Below the pieces are notes generated by a model. The model did not search any database, was not told the DNA's origin, and worked only from the letters and a program-made list of their open reading frames with translations. Made by a program: the position numbers and the translations under genes. A stretch of DNA of 44,098 nucleotides, taken from a virus. The stretch lies in IMG/VR virus record IMGVR_UViG_3300029915_000057, positions 1 through 44,098 of that record; one strand, given 5' to 3'. Positions 30,716-39,087 of this stretch are shown here, one piece after another (the stretch's first letter is position 1; each line of letters begins with the position of its first letter).

Positions 30716-31773
30716 CAGCCGATCCTCCGGACGGACGCCGAATTCTCGGCCACTTGCTTGTTCAGGGAGACGCGGTCGCCCGCTGCGCCCCCGGCGTCGT
30801 AGGCTCCGTGATCGCGGGGCTTGTCCTGCCGGCCAGAGCGGTAGCGGTAAGCCCGCGCGCGGCCAGCCTTGCGCGCCTTCTTGGGAGCGAGCTCCTCCAT
30901 GGCGGAGTAAACACCGCTGCGGACGGTTCCGCCCAAGCGGGACTCGATCTCCTTGTCGGTCAGGCCGAAGGAGGCCAGGATCGGCTCCGCTGCCGCCTTG
31001 GCGATCTGTTCCGCGATCTCCTTGTCGGTGATCTTGGCTTCCATCACCGCGTCGTAAACCGCTGCCCACGCCTTTGATTGAGCGTTGGCGCAGTAGTTGG
31101 CGCGGGCCGTGGTGCCGGCAGGCAGGCCACGACGGAAGTCCTCGTTGGCGCAACGCTCGGCCTCAGCGAAGTCCTCCATGACCACGGCCAAGGCGTTCGA
31201 CGAAGAGGCCCTTGCCTCCTCAGCGGCTGCTTTTTGCGCCGCCATCGCTTCGCGGTGCTGGCGGTTGATGCGCGTCTGCAACCGGGCCGCCGCGCCTTCC
31301 TTGAAGCTCATGGCCTTGCGACTCATCAGCTGCAGGTGATCGCCACCGACAAACTCGCGGGCGAGACGTTCAATTGTCGAAGTGAGATAATCGAACGTCT
31401 CGGTCACGGCAACGACGTTTTCTTCACGCCCGATCACTTCGTAGCCGACTTGCTTAGTCTTGTTGCCGCTCCAGGCGGTTTTTCTGAAGGTCATGCAGAA
31501 GTTGGTGGTGGCGACGGTGGCCATCAGGCTGCGCTGCCATTCATACATGGCCTTGCCCTTGGCCTCGCCCTTGAGGCGCTGAACCAGGGACCGGGCCGAC
31601 GTGTCGGCGGCCTCAGCCTGAGCGATCGTGATGTTGTGTTCGAGCATGATGCGCTGCGCATGGGCGGCGGCCAGCTCGATCTCGTTTTCCGTCGCGTTGG
31701 GGTCGCGGCTGAGGTTCAGCAGCTTCTTGACTTTCGCGACGAGCGCGGGGCTGATGGCGGTTTGGGTTTGCAA
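30715..31773 (-). CDS. DUF2786-domain protein
   Basis: 352 residues from a TTG, with AAGGAGAA eight bases upstream. Residues about 11-55 (VKKLLNLSRDPNATENEIEL; AAHAQRIMLEHNITIAQAE) are the DUF2786 pattern. A central alpha/beta part follows (ATVATTNFCMTFRKTAW; VIGREENVVAVTETFDYLTS), the layout usually called DUF7168, then a long helical and basic C-terminal part. It opens the replication half, is preceded by the shared leader, and its C-terminus overlaps the peptidase-like gene. Biological role unknown; a DNA- or RNA-linked one is a guess. Confidence 0.72.
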   Translation of the reverse strand: MQTQTAISPALVAKVKKLLNLSRDPNATENEIELAAAHAQRIMLEHNITIAQAEAADTSARSLVQRLKGEAKGKAMYEWQRSLMATVATTNFCMTFRKTAWSGNKTKQVGYEVIGREENVVAVTETFDYLTSTIERLAREFVGGDHLQLMSRKAMSFKEGAAARLQTRINRQHREAMAAQKAAAEEARASSSNALAVVMEDFAEAERCANEDFRRGLPAGTTARANYCANAQSKAWAAVYDAVMEAKITDKEIAEQIAKAAAEPILASFGLTDKEIESRLGGTVRSGVYSAMEELAPKKARKAGRARAYRYRSGRQDKPRDHGAYDAGGAAGDRVSLNKQVAENSASVRRIG

Positions 31774-31792
31774 TTCGGTTCTCCTTCGATGA

Positions 31793-31809
31793 CGGGCGTG
31801 ATAGGCCCG
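31793..31809 (-). promoter_or_regulatory. leader hairpin upstream of the DUF2786 gene
   Basis: On the - strand CGGGC, a 7-base loop and GCCCG form a small hairpin, then CATCGAAGGAGA supplies the ribosome-binding site. The same block occurs before the gene starting at 34401 and in altered form before the gene starting at 34058. Confidence 0.55.
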
Positions 31810-31822
31810 AACTTTCTATGGG

Positions 31823-31863
31823 CCACATCGACAAAAAAAGAAAGTGATTTTTTGTCGATGTGG
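31823..31863 (-). terminator. 16-bp perfect hairpin between helicase and DUF2786 genes
   Basis: CCACATCGACAAAAAA (31823-31838) and its exact complement TTTTTTGTCGATGTGG (31848-31863) flank a 9-base loop. The stem has an AT-rich top and GC-richer base. No T-run follows on the - strand. It may act as a terminator or as an attenuator between the two genes. It is one of few gaps near 100 bp on this strand. Confidence 0.55.
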
Positions 31864-31869
31864 CGATTT

Positions 31870-33321
31870 TTATTCCAGCCACTCCCGCCAGCCGTCTCCG
31901 TGGACGGTGGCCGATAGGTCGATTTTCTTCCGCAGGTTGGAGATGAACTTGCCCTCGATGGTCCCCGGCGCGCGCAGGTCGACATAGAGAACGGAGTCAG
32001 CGCGACCGACCTTCTGCGTGCGCTCTTCGCTCTGCGTGCGGAAGTCCAGGTTGTCGGTGTTGGAATAGTACACCACCATGGAGGCGACGGACCACTCCCG
32101 CCCCCGGCCACCGGCTGAGGCTGTAGCCACCATCCACCGGCAGGCGGCCTCCGTCTTGAAGCGGCGCTCCTCCGCTTCGCGCTCATTGACGTTGCCGCCC
32201 CAGAACTGCGCCACAGAATCTCCGCCAAATGCTTCGCGCAATTTGGCGGAGATTCTGTGGATGTCCGCCCCGTAGGCGCACCAGATGATGGCCTTGCCGT
32301 CGAAGTCGGACAACAGGTCGACGAGAGCCGCCGTCCTGTTCTCGGGTATCTCGTGCCAGTTACCCTCCTCGTCGCGCACATGGCCGCAGAGGATCTGATG
32401 CATGCGGAGTATCTGGGCAATCACCACTGTCGCGGTCACATAGCTCTCGGAAGAGGAGAGCTTTGTGGTGGCGAAGGCTTTCATCTCCGCGTAGAGTCTC
32501 TCCTGTTCCTTGGTCAGTTCGACGTCGCGGTAGGAGTACATCTTGGGCGGGAGGTCGTAGCAGTCTTCCAGTAGGCAGCGGAACACGTGCGGGGCCATCT
32601 TTGCCCGCAGGTCCTCCAGGTCCCTGAAGCCGGTGACTATCGGAACGGCGCGGCCCCCGAACACCTGCTGGCGCATGACGGCGTAGCGCGCGCGGAAGGC
32701 GTAGAAGGAGCGGTAGCCCAGGAAGCGCCAGTCCAGGAACTCGAACTGAGCGTAGAGGTCGAGGGGCGACTTTGGGTCTGGCAGGCCGGAGAGTATGCGC
32801 CGGTAGTCGGCGTGCTGTGCTACGTGGCCGTTGATGAACTTGGTGCGCTGGGAGGAGGGGTTCTTGATGATCACGCTTTCGTCGATGGCCAGCATCGAGC
32901 GTCGGAGCTTCAAGAAGGCCAAGATGACTTCCCGGGCTTCCTTGATTGAGCTCAGGGATTCGACGTTGATCAGAAGTATGCGGGGGGCGGTGGTGTCGGC
33001 TAGGAAGGCGGCCAGAGCGCGCTTCTTGGCCGCGCTTGCGCCGGACTCCCAGAGGAAGACCTTGGCCCGCCGTCGGAGGTCCACGGACAGGTGCTCTGCT
33101 ATCGCCCCCAGCCACGTGCGGTAAACGCCACCGGGGGCGACGACGCAAAGGTCCTGACATAGACCCGCCAGCTCCAGGCGACCGAAGTCGTCTAGAACGA
33201 CCTTGGTCTTTCCGGTCCGCATCGCCATGAACAAGGCGAAGGCCTCTTGCCCTTCAAGACGGGCCAGGGCCTCCGCCTGCTTCGCCCTCGGCTTGTAGGG
33301 CGGCGCGTAGGCGTCAGGCAC
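31870..33321 (-). CDS. SNF2-type DNA helicase
   Basis: 483 residues from a GTG (33321). Motif I is MAMRTGKTK (about 32-40), motif II is DESVIIKN (147-154, DEAD/DEXH type with the SNF2-like IKN), motif III is RRILSGLP, and motif VI near the C-terminus is QSEERTQKVGR. It resembles single-chain SNF2 helicases of phages that translocate on double-stranded DNA. The gene is in the replication block and its start overlaps the upstream small winged-helix gene by eight bases. A perfect 20-bp inverted repeat lies within it (32211-32260). Confidence 0.85.
   Translation of the reverse strand: MPDAYAPPYKPRAKQAEALARLEGQEAFALFMAMRTGKTKVVLDDFGRLELAGLCQDLCVVAPGGVYRTWLGAIAEHLSVDLRRRAKVFLWESGASAAKKRALAAFLADTTAPRILLINVESLSSIKEAREVILAFLKLRRSMLAIDESVIIKNPSSQRTKFINGHVAQHADYRRILSGLPDPKSPLDLYAQFEFLDWRFLGYRSFYAFRARYAVMRQQVFGGRAVPIVTGFRDLEDLRAKMAPHVFRCLLEDCYDLPPKMYSYRDVELTKEQERLYAEMKAFATTKLSSSESYVTATVVIAQILRMHQILCGHVRDEEGNWHEIPENRTAALVDLLSDFDGKAIIWCAYGADIHRISAKLREAFGGDSVAQFWGGNVNEREAEERRFKTEAACRWMVATASAGGRGREWSVASMVVYYSNTDNLDFRTQSEERTQKVGRADSVLYVDLRAPGTIEGKFISNLRKKIDLSATVHGDGWREWLE
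32211..32260. repeat. perfect 20-bp inverted repeat inside helicase gene
   Basis: CCACAGAATCTCCGCCAAAT and its exact reverse complement are separated by 10 bases. Both arms are coding (HRISAKL and AFGGDSV). A chance origin is very unlikely at this length. Confidence 0.9.
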
Positions 33322-33571
33322 TCTTCTCTATCCAGAACTCCACTGGCCGGGGGCCAGCGCGCTTGGACTTGCCGATGCGGATCGGTGAGCTCATGTGATC
33401 CAGCTTCCGCGCAATGCCGTTCATCCTATCAATGATGATGGGCCGCGCGTGCAACGGCGGCTCATCACCAAAGTAGGAATTCAGCAGTTCACGGCTGGTG
33501 ATCCTGCTGCCGTCTTCGGGCAGCAGGGCCAGCAGGCGCTTCTGGCGGTCAGTCAGTCGGAGTGAGCGCAA
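33314..33571 (-). CDS. small winged-helix-like protein
   Basis: 85 residues. LRLTDRQKRLLALLPEDGSR and ITSRELLNSYF suggest a winged-helix DNA-binding fold, followed by a basic stretch (RIGKSKRAGPRPVEFWIE). It overlaps the upstream gene by 23 bases and the helicase gene by eight. It may be a regulator or DNA-binding partner of the helicase. Confidence 0.58.
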   Translation of the reverse strand: MRSLRLTDRQKRLLALLPEDGSRITSRELLNSYFGDEPPLHARPIIIDRMNGIARKLDHMSSPIRIGKSKRAGPRPVEFWIEKSA

Positions 33572-34058
33572 AGAAGATTTCCTTGTTCTGCTTGGTCTTG
33601 ACGATCTCGAGCGGGAGGTTCTGCTTCGCCAGCTGGACCTCCTTGAAGCCCTTCAGGACCATCAGAAGCTGACCCTTCATGGTGGCCGGGTCGTAGTGGC
33701 CATAGACGGCCTCGCCCAGCGCGGTGATTGAAACCGGGTTGCCGATGTTGGCCGCGAAGTAGCGGGTCATCTTCTCGCGGTTGCTTCCGGGCCGGAGCGG
33801 CCCGAAGTCGTGGGTCATGGAGTTCCTTTCGTCTTGTTCGGCCACTGCGACGTCGTTGGCCTTGGCTTCGGGGGAAGTCGCCCCCGTTTCGTCTTTGGCG
33901 CCCCCGTAGTCGATCTCGGACCAGGTGAAGATGCCGGGGTCGTTCTCGTGCAGGTTGAAGTGGACCTGGCTCAGGGCGTTTACGACGCCCTTCTTGGCCA
34001 GCGCGCGTTGAGCGCCCTTGTAGGCGGAGCCCTTGGTGGTGTAGGTCTGAACGTTCAT
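33549..34058 (-). CDS. early-region protein, unknown
   Basis: 169 residues from the ATG at 34058, which has AAAGGAGACGCCAAC before it; the open frame extends further but only into the leader. Residues 1-60 (SAYKGAQRALAKKGVVNALS) are basic and helical. About 105-165 (NREKMTRYFAANIGNPVSIT; GHYDPATMKGQLLMVLKGFK) look like a winged-helix or DNA-binding domain. It may bind DNA next to the helicase. Confidence 0.6.
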   Translation of the reverse strand: MNVQTYTTKGSAYKGAQRALAKKGVVNALSQVHFNLHENDPGIFTWSEIDYGGAKDETGATSPEAKANDVAVAEQDERNSMTHDFGPLRPGSNREKMTRYFAANIGNPVSITALGEAVYGHYDPATMKGQLLMVLKGFKEVQLAKQNLPLEIVKTKQNKEIFFALTPTD

Positions 34059-34079
34059 GTTGGCGTCTCCTTTGATGAC

Positions 34080-34092
34080 GGGGTCAATCCCC
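34080..34092 (-). promoter_or_regulatory. leader hairpin, variant copy
   Basis: On the - strand GGGG-ATTGA-CCCC forms a short hairpin, followed by GTCATCAAAGGAGAC and the ATG at 34058. The placement and AAAGGAGAC core match the leaders at 31793 and 34420, though the stem sequence differs. Confidence 0.45.
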
Positions 34093-34161
34093 ACGCCTTC
34101 AGCCCGGCCACCGTTTCCGGCTCCGGGCTTGGGCGCGTTGAGCGCGGGGTGGTGGGTTCTG

Positions 34162-34401
34162 TCAGCGTTGAATGGTTCCGAGGTCGACCGTTTCGAAACA
34201 AGAACGGGCATTGGCCAAATGCCAGTCGGAATTGGCGTAGGTCTTCCCTTTAGGTCCGGGATTGGCCACCCAAGTTCCGCCCCAGGAGCGCCCAGGTAGT
34301 TTCGGCAACGTCAAGAGGGCCAGCAAGTAGGCGTAGCCAACAGCTGACCACGTCCCAACCGAGTGGGTGCTTCCTTTTGCGATCGCATTTGGGTCTTGCA
34401 T
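34162..34401 (-). CDS. 79-residue protein with possible membrane-like segment
   Basis: ATG at 34401 with AAAGGAGACACAAC upstream. A hydrophobic stretch (VGYAYLLALLTLPKL) is followed by WVANPGPKGKTYANSDWHLA. It has weak hydrophobicity overall, so the stretch may be buried instead of membrane-spanning. The strong leader is the best support for this gene. Family unknown. Confidence 0.55.
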   Translation of the reverse strand: MQDPNAIAKGSTHSVGTWSAVGYAYLLALLTLPKLPGRSWGGTWVANPGPKGKTYANSDWHLANARSCFETVDLGTIQR

Positions 34402-34419
34402 GTTGTGTCTCCTTTGATG

Positions 34420-34436
34420 CGGGCGTGATTGGCCCG
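34420..34436 (-). promoter_or_regulatory. leader hairpin upstream of the 34401 start
   Basis: CGGGC/GCCCG hairpin with a 7-base loop, followed by CATCAAAGGAGACACAAC. Upstream (34446-34478) lies an AT-rich stretch with AAAAAGAAAG related to that near 31833-31844. The two intergenic regions appear to be copies, possibly carrying promoters; no clear -35/-10 pair is assigned. Confidence 0.5.
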
Positions 34437-34480
34437 AGCTCTTTGTGCGCCAGTTGGTCAGAAAAAGAAAGCATTATTTT

Positions 34481-34897
34481 TCACAGCAGTGATTTTATTT
34501 CTGGCCATGGCCATTTGGCCGGGTTGCCGTTGGCCTTCAGTAGGGGAGGGGCGGCCAACAAGCCCTTCTCAGCCACGAACCGGACTTCATGCGCGGCGAA
34601 CAGCCAAAGGGACTCCCAGTCCACGGCCAGGGCTGGGTAAGGGCGGCCCTTGCGGCGCACGGCCAACAGAACCTTGCCCCCGGCCCGCTGGCGGCGCTCC
34701 GCCCAGCCTATTTGGTTAGGGCTGATGTCCACGGCCCAGGCGTCGGACTTCTTGAGCTCAATCCATCCCTCACGGCCCTCGCCCGCGTAGTTGAGGTCAG
34801 GGATGCCCAGTCCGGTGCCTCCGGTCTCGATCCGCTGGAAGTGGAAGTTGGGCAGGTGAGTCTGGAACAGGCCTGCCAGTCCGCCGTCGGTGGTCAT
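34481..34897 (-). CDS. PD-(D/E)XK-type nuclease, VRR-NUC-like
   Basis: 138 residues. GTGLGIPDLNYAGEGREGWI followed by ELKK gives the PD...ELK core of a PD-(D/E)XK nuclease, in the size range of VRR-NUC domains. QIGWAERRQRAGGKVLLAVR continues that fold. Such proteins in phages often act as Holliday-junction or flap endonucleases. ATG at 34897 overlaps the polymerase stop (ATGA). The AT-rich gap to 34402 lies after it. Confidence 0.7.
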   Translation of the reverse strand: MTTDGGLAGLFQTHLPNFHFQRIETGGTGLGIPDLNYAGEGREGWIELKKSDAWAVDISPNQIGWAERRQRAGGKVLLAVRRKGRPYPALAVDWESLWLFAAHEVRFVAEKGLLAAPPLLKANGNPAKWPWPEIKSLL

Positions 34898-37752
34898 GGG
34901 AGATTGCCAAGAAAGCGAACGGCTTTCACGTCCACCATCCGAAAACTAGCAGGACACGGCCCTTTTATAGCAAACAGGGACTTTCCGGCCTTCCCTTCAA
35001 GTATCTTCGGCGCCAGCCGTTCGTATTGAAAGCGATTGACCTTACAGAAGATCTCCCCGGTGTCGTCCTCAAAGAACAAGTTTATTGACTGGTCCGGTCC
35101 GGTTACTCGCTTCCCTCCGCGTTTCTGAACATTCACCTCTTCGTTTTCTGCTCTGGGGCTGACTTTCTTGAGTAAGCCGATTATCACCACATCGCCCCTG
35201 ATGCCCGGTTGCACGTCGACGATGGGCGTTGGTTCGGTGTAGATGTTGATGGCCGCTAGGTCCGGGTGAAGTGCCTTCACCGCGTCGGCGATTGGGAAGA
35301 GTGAGTCCACTTCAGTCTTGGCGTTCGCCAGCTGCTTGGCCAGGGCCGGACGCAATGGGAGGCCGGTACGGCGGCTCTCCATCACCTCCCTCACCTTGGC
35401 GGGTCCTATGCCCTTAATCGCTGTCAGAGGCCCAACGAGAATCTTTCGTCCGTCCCGCTCGCCAACCGTCCACCGATATTCGCTGCGTTCAGGATCGACC
35501 GGCACGTAGTCGATGCCTTCCGCCGCCATCTCTCTGAGCATTGCAAGCTGCTTCCCAGGATCAGATTCAGCATCCAGCGTAGCTGCCGCAAACTCCACCG
35601 GCCAGTGTGCTTTCAAATAACAACACCAATACGAAATTATACCATAAGCAACAGAGTGACTTTTATTAAAAGCCCATGAACCCATAGAGTCGATCTGTTT
35701 CCAGATGGCCGTTGCTTGTTCTTTACTCAAACCATTGGCCTGAGCGCCTTCCATGAACTGCTCCTCGAACCGCCCAAAGGCCTCGTCCCCTGAGCTATTG
35801 GACATCAACTTGCGGATCTTGGCCGTGTCGGCCCATGAGAAGTTTCCGATCTCGCGCGTTATGCGCATGACGGTTTCCTGATAGACCACCACGCCGAAGG
35901 TCTCTTTGGTGAGCTCGGTGAGCAGGGGATGGATGTCGTTGACGTTGACCTCCCCCTGCTTGCCCCGCACCCAAGCTCCTGCGCCGCCACTGGCCAACGG
36001 CCCAGGACGACACAGGGCGGACATGGCGATGACGTCGTCAAGGTGGGTGAACTGGATCTGGCTGCTCAGGGACCGAAGCGACGTCCCAGTGAACTGAAAG
36101 ATGCCGCTGTAATAGCGCTTGTTGAGGACCTCGAACGCCAGAGGGTCGTCCAAGGGAATGCCATCAAACCACGAGGACCCAATAGGCACGCCGATGAGTT
36201 CCTGCAGCCGCTCGAAGATGCTGAGCTGGGTCAGGCCCAAGGCGTCGATCTTGAGCAGGTTCAGCGCCTCGGCATCTTTCTTATCGCACCAAGCGGCGCG
36301 GGTGCGGGCGTCCATGGCGACGTATTCCGTGATCGGCTCGTCGGTCAGCAGCAACCCGGCTGCGTGCTGAGACGCCACGTTTGGGTGACCCTCCATGCGG
36401 GCGGATATTCCGAGTTCCGGAAACTCGCGCATGATTGTTCGCCCCGCTTCGGTCTCCATAAGGGTGTCTTCGAGGCTGTTCATCAGACGTGAGTCGCCGG
36501 AGGACCGCTCGATGATGCTGTCCGCCAGCTTGTCCGTCTTCCAGGGCGGGATGCGCAGGGCATTGCCGGCCTGCTTGAGGGCAGAACGCGCCTTGAACAT
36601 GCCGACGGTCCCGAGCCGCGCCACGCGGTCCTTGCCGTATTTCTTTTCGGCATACTCGAATACTAAGTGCCTTTTAGTGTCCGAAAAATCAACATCAATG
36701 TCAGGTGGGTCAGGCCTGTTAAAATCTAGGAACCTGGCGAAGATGAGCCCATATGGAATTGGGTCAATAGCTGTTATCGAAAGTAAATAACAGACCAAAG
36801 AACCAGCCGCAGACCCGCGTGCGGGCCCAACGACCATGTTTTTTCTTGCCCAACTGACTATATCCGACAAAACGTAGAAGTAATCCTCGAAGTCTTTACT
36901 TGCAATCATATCGAGCTCTGTCGTCAGCCGCTCAGCATAAATCGGATCAGTCAGGTCTACGCCAAGTTTTTGCGCGCCGGCAACGCACATATTTAGGAGG
37001 GTGTCTGGCCTTTCTGGCTTTATCAACTTGCCTTTTCGCATGACGGCATTGCACTGCTCCAAGGCGTGATCGCGGTTGGCGAAGGCTTGGTCGATGAACA
37101 CGGCGTCCAGGCCCATGACGTCCGTGAACCACTCACGGAGCTCCGCGTCCGTCATGACGTGCTGCGGGTAGCTCTGCGTGCTGGCCCGCCAGCCAAGGGC
37201 GACGCGGTAGAGTTCTAGGTCGCTCTCGTTGGGGTAGGTGTTGCAGCTGGAGGCGATGAAACGGTAGCCTTGCTCCTTGGCCTGCCGAATGAGGCCCTTT
37301 GGCGTGGCCGGGGAAAGGGCGATGAAGAAGTCAGGGCCGCAGTCGGGGGCCGGTGGAAGGTGGTTGAGCTGGACCCTTTCCCCCGCTATAGCAATCAGAC
37401 CGTCCAAATTGACGGCCTGATGGTAAGTGAGGGAGGGGTCCTTCCCCGGATTGCGCGTAGAGCGGTAAATTATGTCGTGGAGCGGACGCAAGGCGTCCTT
37501 GGCTAAGAAGGCCCACCAATCTGGGGACGGCTTCTTCTCGCCCAGCGCCGGGACGCAGGCGACTTCGCAACCGTAAGCAGGCCTGATTCCGGCCTGCTTA
37601 CAAGCCTTAGTCCATCTGACGAACCCAAACGTGCTCATGCGGTCTGTGATCGGTGCCACCGGCCAGCCGCATTCCTTGACCCGGTCCATGACGTCCGGCA
37701 GGTGGCCGATGGCGTGGCGGAAGCTGTAGCCTGTGTGGAGTCGCGCTGTCAC
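34894..37752 (-). CDS. DnaE-type DNA polymerase III alpha subunit with degenerate PHP domain
   Basis: 952 residues from a GTG that overlaps the previous TGA (GTGA). The catalytic motif DIDVDF (Asp351, Asp353) and the third Asp (KIDALGL, Asp503) are present, with VVGPARGSAAGSLVCYLL before. Residues 1-230 correspond to the PHP domain, but the metal-binding motifs are changed: LHTGYS instead of LHxHSxYS, ITDR instead of TDH, and no TNDxHY motif. A separate exonuclease gene sits two genes upstream. The C-terminus (about 830-950) contains an OB-like region (VQPGIRGDVVIIGLLKKVSP). It is probably the replicative polymerase of this phage. Confidence 0.9.
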   Translation of the reverse strand: MTARLHTGYSFRHAIGHLPDVMDRVKECGWPVAPITDRMSTFGFVRWTKACKQAGIRPAYGCEVACVPALGEKKPSPDWWAFLAKDALRPLHDIIYRSTRNPGKDPSLTYHQAVNLDGLIAIAGERVQLNHLPPAPDCGPDFFIALSPATPKGLIRQAKEQGYRFIASSCNTYPNESDLELYRVALGWRASTQSYPQHVMTDAELREWFTDVMGLDAVFIDQAFANRDHALEQCNAVMRKGKLIKPERPDTLLNMCVAGAQKLGVDLTDPIYAERLTTELDMIASKDFEDYFYVLSDIVSWARKNMVVGPARGSAAGSLVCYLLSITAIDPIPYGLIFARFLDFNRPDPPDIDVDFSDTKRHLVFEYAEKKYGKDRVARLGTVGMFKARSALKQAGNALRIPPWKTDKLADSIIERSSGDSRLMNSLEDTLMETEAGRTIMREFPELGISARMEGHPNVASQHAAGLLLTDEPITEYVAMDARTRAAWCDKKDAEALNLLKIDALGLTQLSIFERLQELIGVPIGSSWFDGIPLDDPLAFEVLNKRYYSGIFQFTGTSLRSLSSQIQFTHLDDVIAMSALCRPGPLASGGAGAWVRGKQGEVNVNDIHPLLTELTKETFGVVVYQETVMRITREIGNFSWADTAKIRKLMSNSSGDEAFGRFEEQFMEGAQANGLSKEQATAIWKQIDSMGSWAFNKSHSVAYGIISYWCCYLKAHWPVEFAAATLDAESDPGKQLAMLREMAAEGIDYVPVDPERSEYRWTVGERDGRKILVGPLTAIKGIGPAKVREVMESRRTGLPLRPALAKQLANAKTEVDSLFPIADAVKALHPDLAAINIYTEPTPIVDVQPGIRGDVVIIGLLKKVSPRAENEEVNVQKRGGKRVTGPDQSINLFFEDDTGEIFCKVNRFQYERLAPKILEGKAGKSLFAIKGPCPASFRMVDVKAVRFLGNLP

Positions 37753-38549
37753 GTCGACCTCGCCTTGTTCCAGGGAATGCGACCTTTGCGTCTTTCATAG
37801 TCCCTCAGCTCAGCAGCCGTCTTTGGTCTTTGTTTTCGAGCGGCAACGGCTTTTAACTGAGCTTGGGTTTTTGCATTCTCGATCAGGCCCTTATTCCAAG
37901 GAGTTCTGCCCTTCATTGCTTCTGATATATTGCTTCTTTGTTCTGCCGTCCTTCTGTTTCCCAGAGAGTTCCCGGGCTTGCCTGTCATCCTTTCATGATA
38001 AGCCTTCTCCGCTTTAGTCTTTTCTCGTCCTCTTTTCGCTTCGTAAGCCGCCTTCTGTTTCTCTGTCAATCCTCTAAGCCGCCTAAAATTTAAAGCCAAG
38101 ATTCCCGCCTCTGTAAGAGGGACTTTGCTGCCTTTATTCCAGGGCGTCCGTCCGATTCCCGCCTTCCTGACGGCCTCTATGACATGAGGAAGTTGCGGCA
38201 ACCCTTTTCTCGGGGACGGCCTTCCTTTCGCTGCTTTGCTTAGTTTGGCCCTGACCTCTTCTGTATGCTCAACGCGACCAGCAATCAAAGAGCAATTATA
38301 AGACGGGCGAAACGCAGTGAAGCATATCTGCTCGTAAAGTAAAAGGTCCTTCTCTCGGCAAATTATGAGCACCGACAAGCTTGTTTTCCCTTCGTTCTTG
38401 TCGTATGCCCTTTGCAACTTTACATTCCCGTGGCGTCCGCGCTTCAATGCCGGAGTGTGTTGCCGATCAAACCTTGTCTCGATGTTCTTGCTGGAGCCTA
38501 TGTAGCAGTTTCCGCTTGGAAATGACATCTTGTAAACTCCGCAAGTCAC
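37749..38549 (-). CDS. GIY-YIG homing endonuclease
   Basis: 266 residues from a GTG, one base after the exonuclease stop. GVYKMSFPSGNCYIGSS is the GIY-YIG motif with Tyr6, then IETRFDRQHTPAL and LLYEQ with the expected Glu. Behind the catalytic part, GRTPWNKG and related NUMOD-type motifs repeat three times (about 133, 218, 257) as DNA-binding beads. Base composition is more AT-rich than in the neighbours. It is a free-standing mobile gene placed between exonuclease and polymerase. Confidence 0.85.
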   Translation of the reverse strand: MTCGVYKMSFPSGNCYIGSSKNIETRFDRQHTPALKRGRHGNVKLQRAYDKNEGKTSLSVLIICREKDLLLYEQICFTAFRPSYNCSLIAGRVEHTEEVRAKLSKAAKGRPSPRKGLPQLPHVIEAVRKAGIGRTPWNKGSKVPLTEAGILALNFRRLRGLTEKQKAAYEAKRGREKTKAEKAYHERMTGKPGNSLGNRRTAEQRSNISEAMKGRTPWNKGLIENAKTQAQLKAVAARKQRPKTAAELRDYERRKGRIPWNKARST

Positions 38550-38550
38550 T

Positions 38551-39087
38551 TCAAATGTCCCCGCGCCGAAACAATTCCTTGCAAATTTCCACCAAGGCCA
38601 TCACGTCGTTCTTGGCCCGGTGAGCCGCTGGGAATCCTTCCCCAAATAGCTCCGTATGCAAAGCGGTAAGACTCAGTCTGTGGCCCTTCATATGTATGGT
38701 CTGCTCCACAGTGCATAGCCGCCGCTTTGGCCAGATGAGGGGGACGCCAACGCGCTTAAAGCAAAGTGACGTAACTTCAACGTCAAATGATGCATTGTGG
38801 GCAAGAACAGCCGGGGCCGCTTCAATCGCCGCCTTGATCGTTGGTGCCACTTCCAGCATGGAAGGCGCGGTTTCTAGGTCTTCGTTCGTCAGGCCGGTGA
38901 TGCGTGTGATCTCCTCCGAGATCGGTCGCCGGGGTTTGACGAGCGTGTCGACTTCGGATGAAACCTCGCCGGTCTCTAGATCCACCAAGCATCCATAGAA
39001 CTCGATCATGTCCGGAAGCAGTTCGTCCTTGACTGTTGCGTTCTCTATCAGGCCGGACGTTTCCAGGTCGAACACGAAAATCTTCAT
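38551..39087 (-). CDS. DnaQ-type 3'-5' exonuclease
   Basis: 178 residues. ExoI: FDLETSG with Asp7 and Glu9. ExoII: LAHNASFD with Asp102. ExoIII: HRAKNDVMAL with His156 and Asp161, the DEDDh arrangement. TRITGLTNEDL is the usual linker motif. It probably supplies proofreading to the DnaE-type polymerase whose PHP domain lacks the metal motifs. The start overlaps the upstream HNH gene stop by four bases (ATGA). Confidence 0.88.
   Translation of the reverse strand: MKIFVFDLETSGLIENATVKDELLPDMIEFYGCLVDLETGEVSSEVDTLVKPRRPISEEITRITGLTNEDLETAPSMLEVAPTIKAAIEAAPAVLAHNASFDVEVTSLCFKRVGVPLIWPKRRLCTVEQTIHMKGHRLSLTALHTELFGEGFPAAHRAKNDVMALVEICKELFRRGDI

Noticed and set aside
30290-31153. Longer N-terminus for the C39-like gene
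   Set aside because: Upstream residues are out-of-frame reading of the DUF2786 gene; the TGATG overlap at 30715 marks the start.
31078-31917. + strand 279-residue frame
   Set aside because: Antisense shadow of the DUF2786 gene and its leader.
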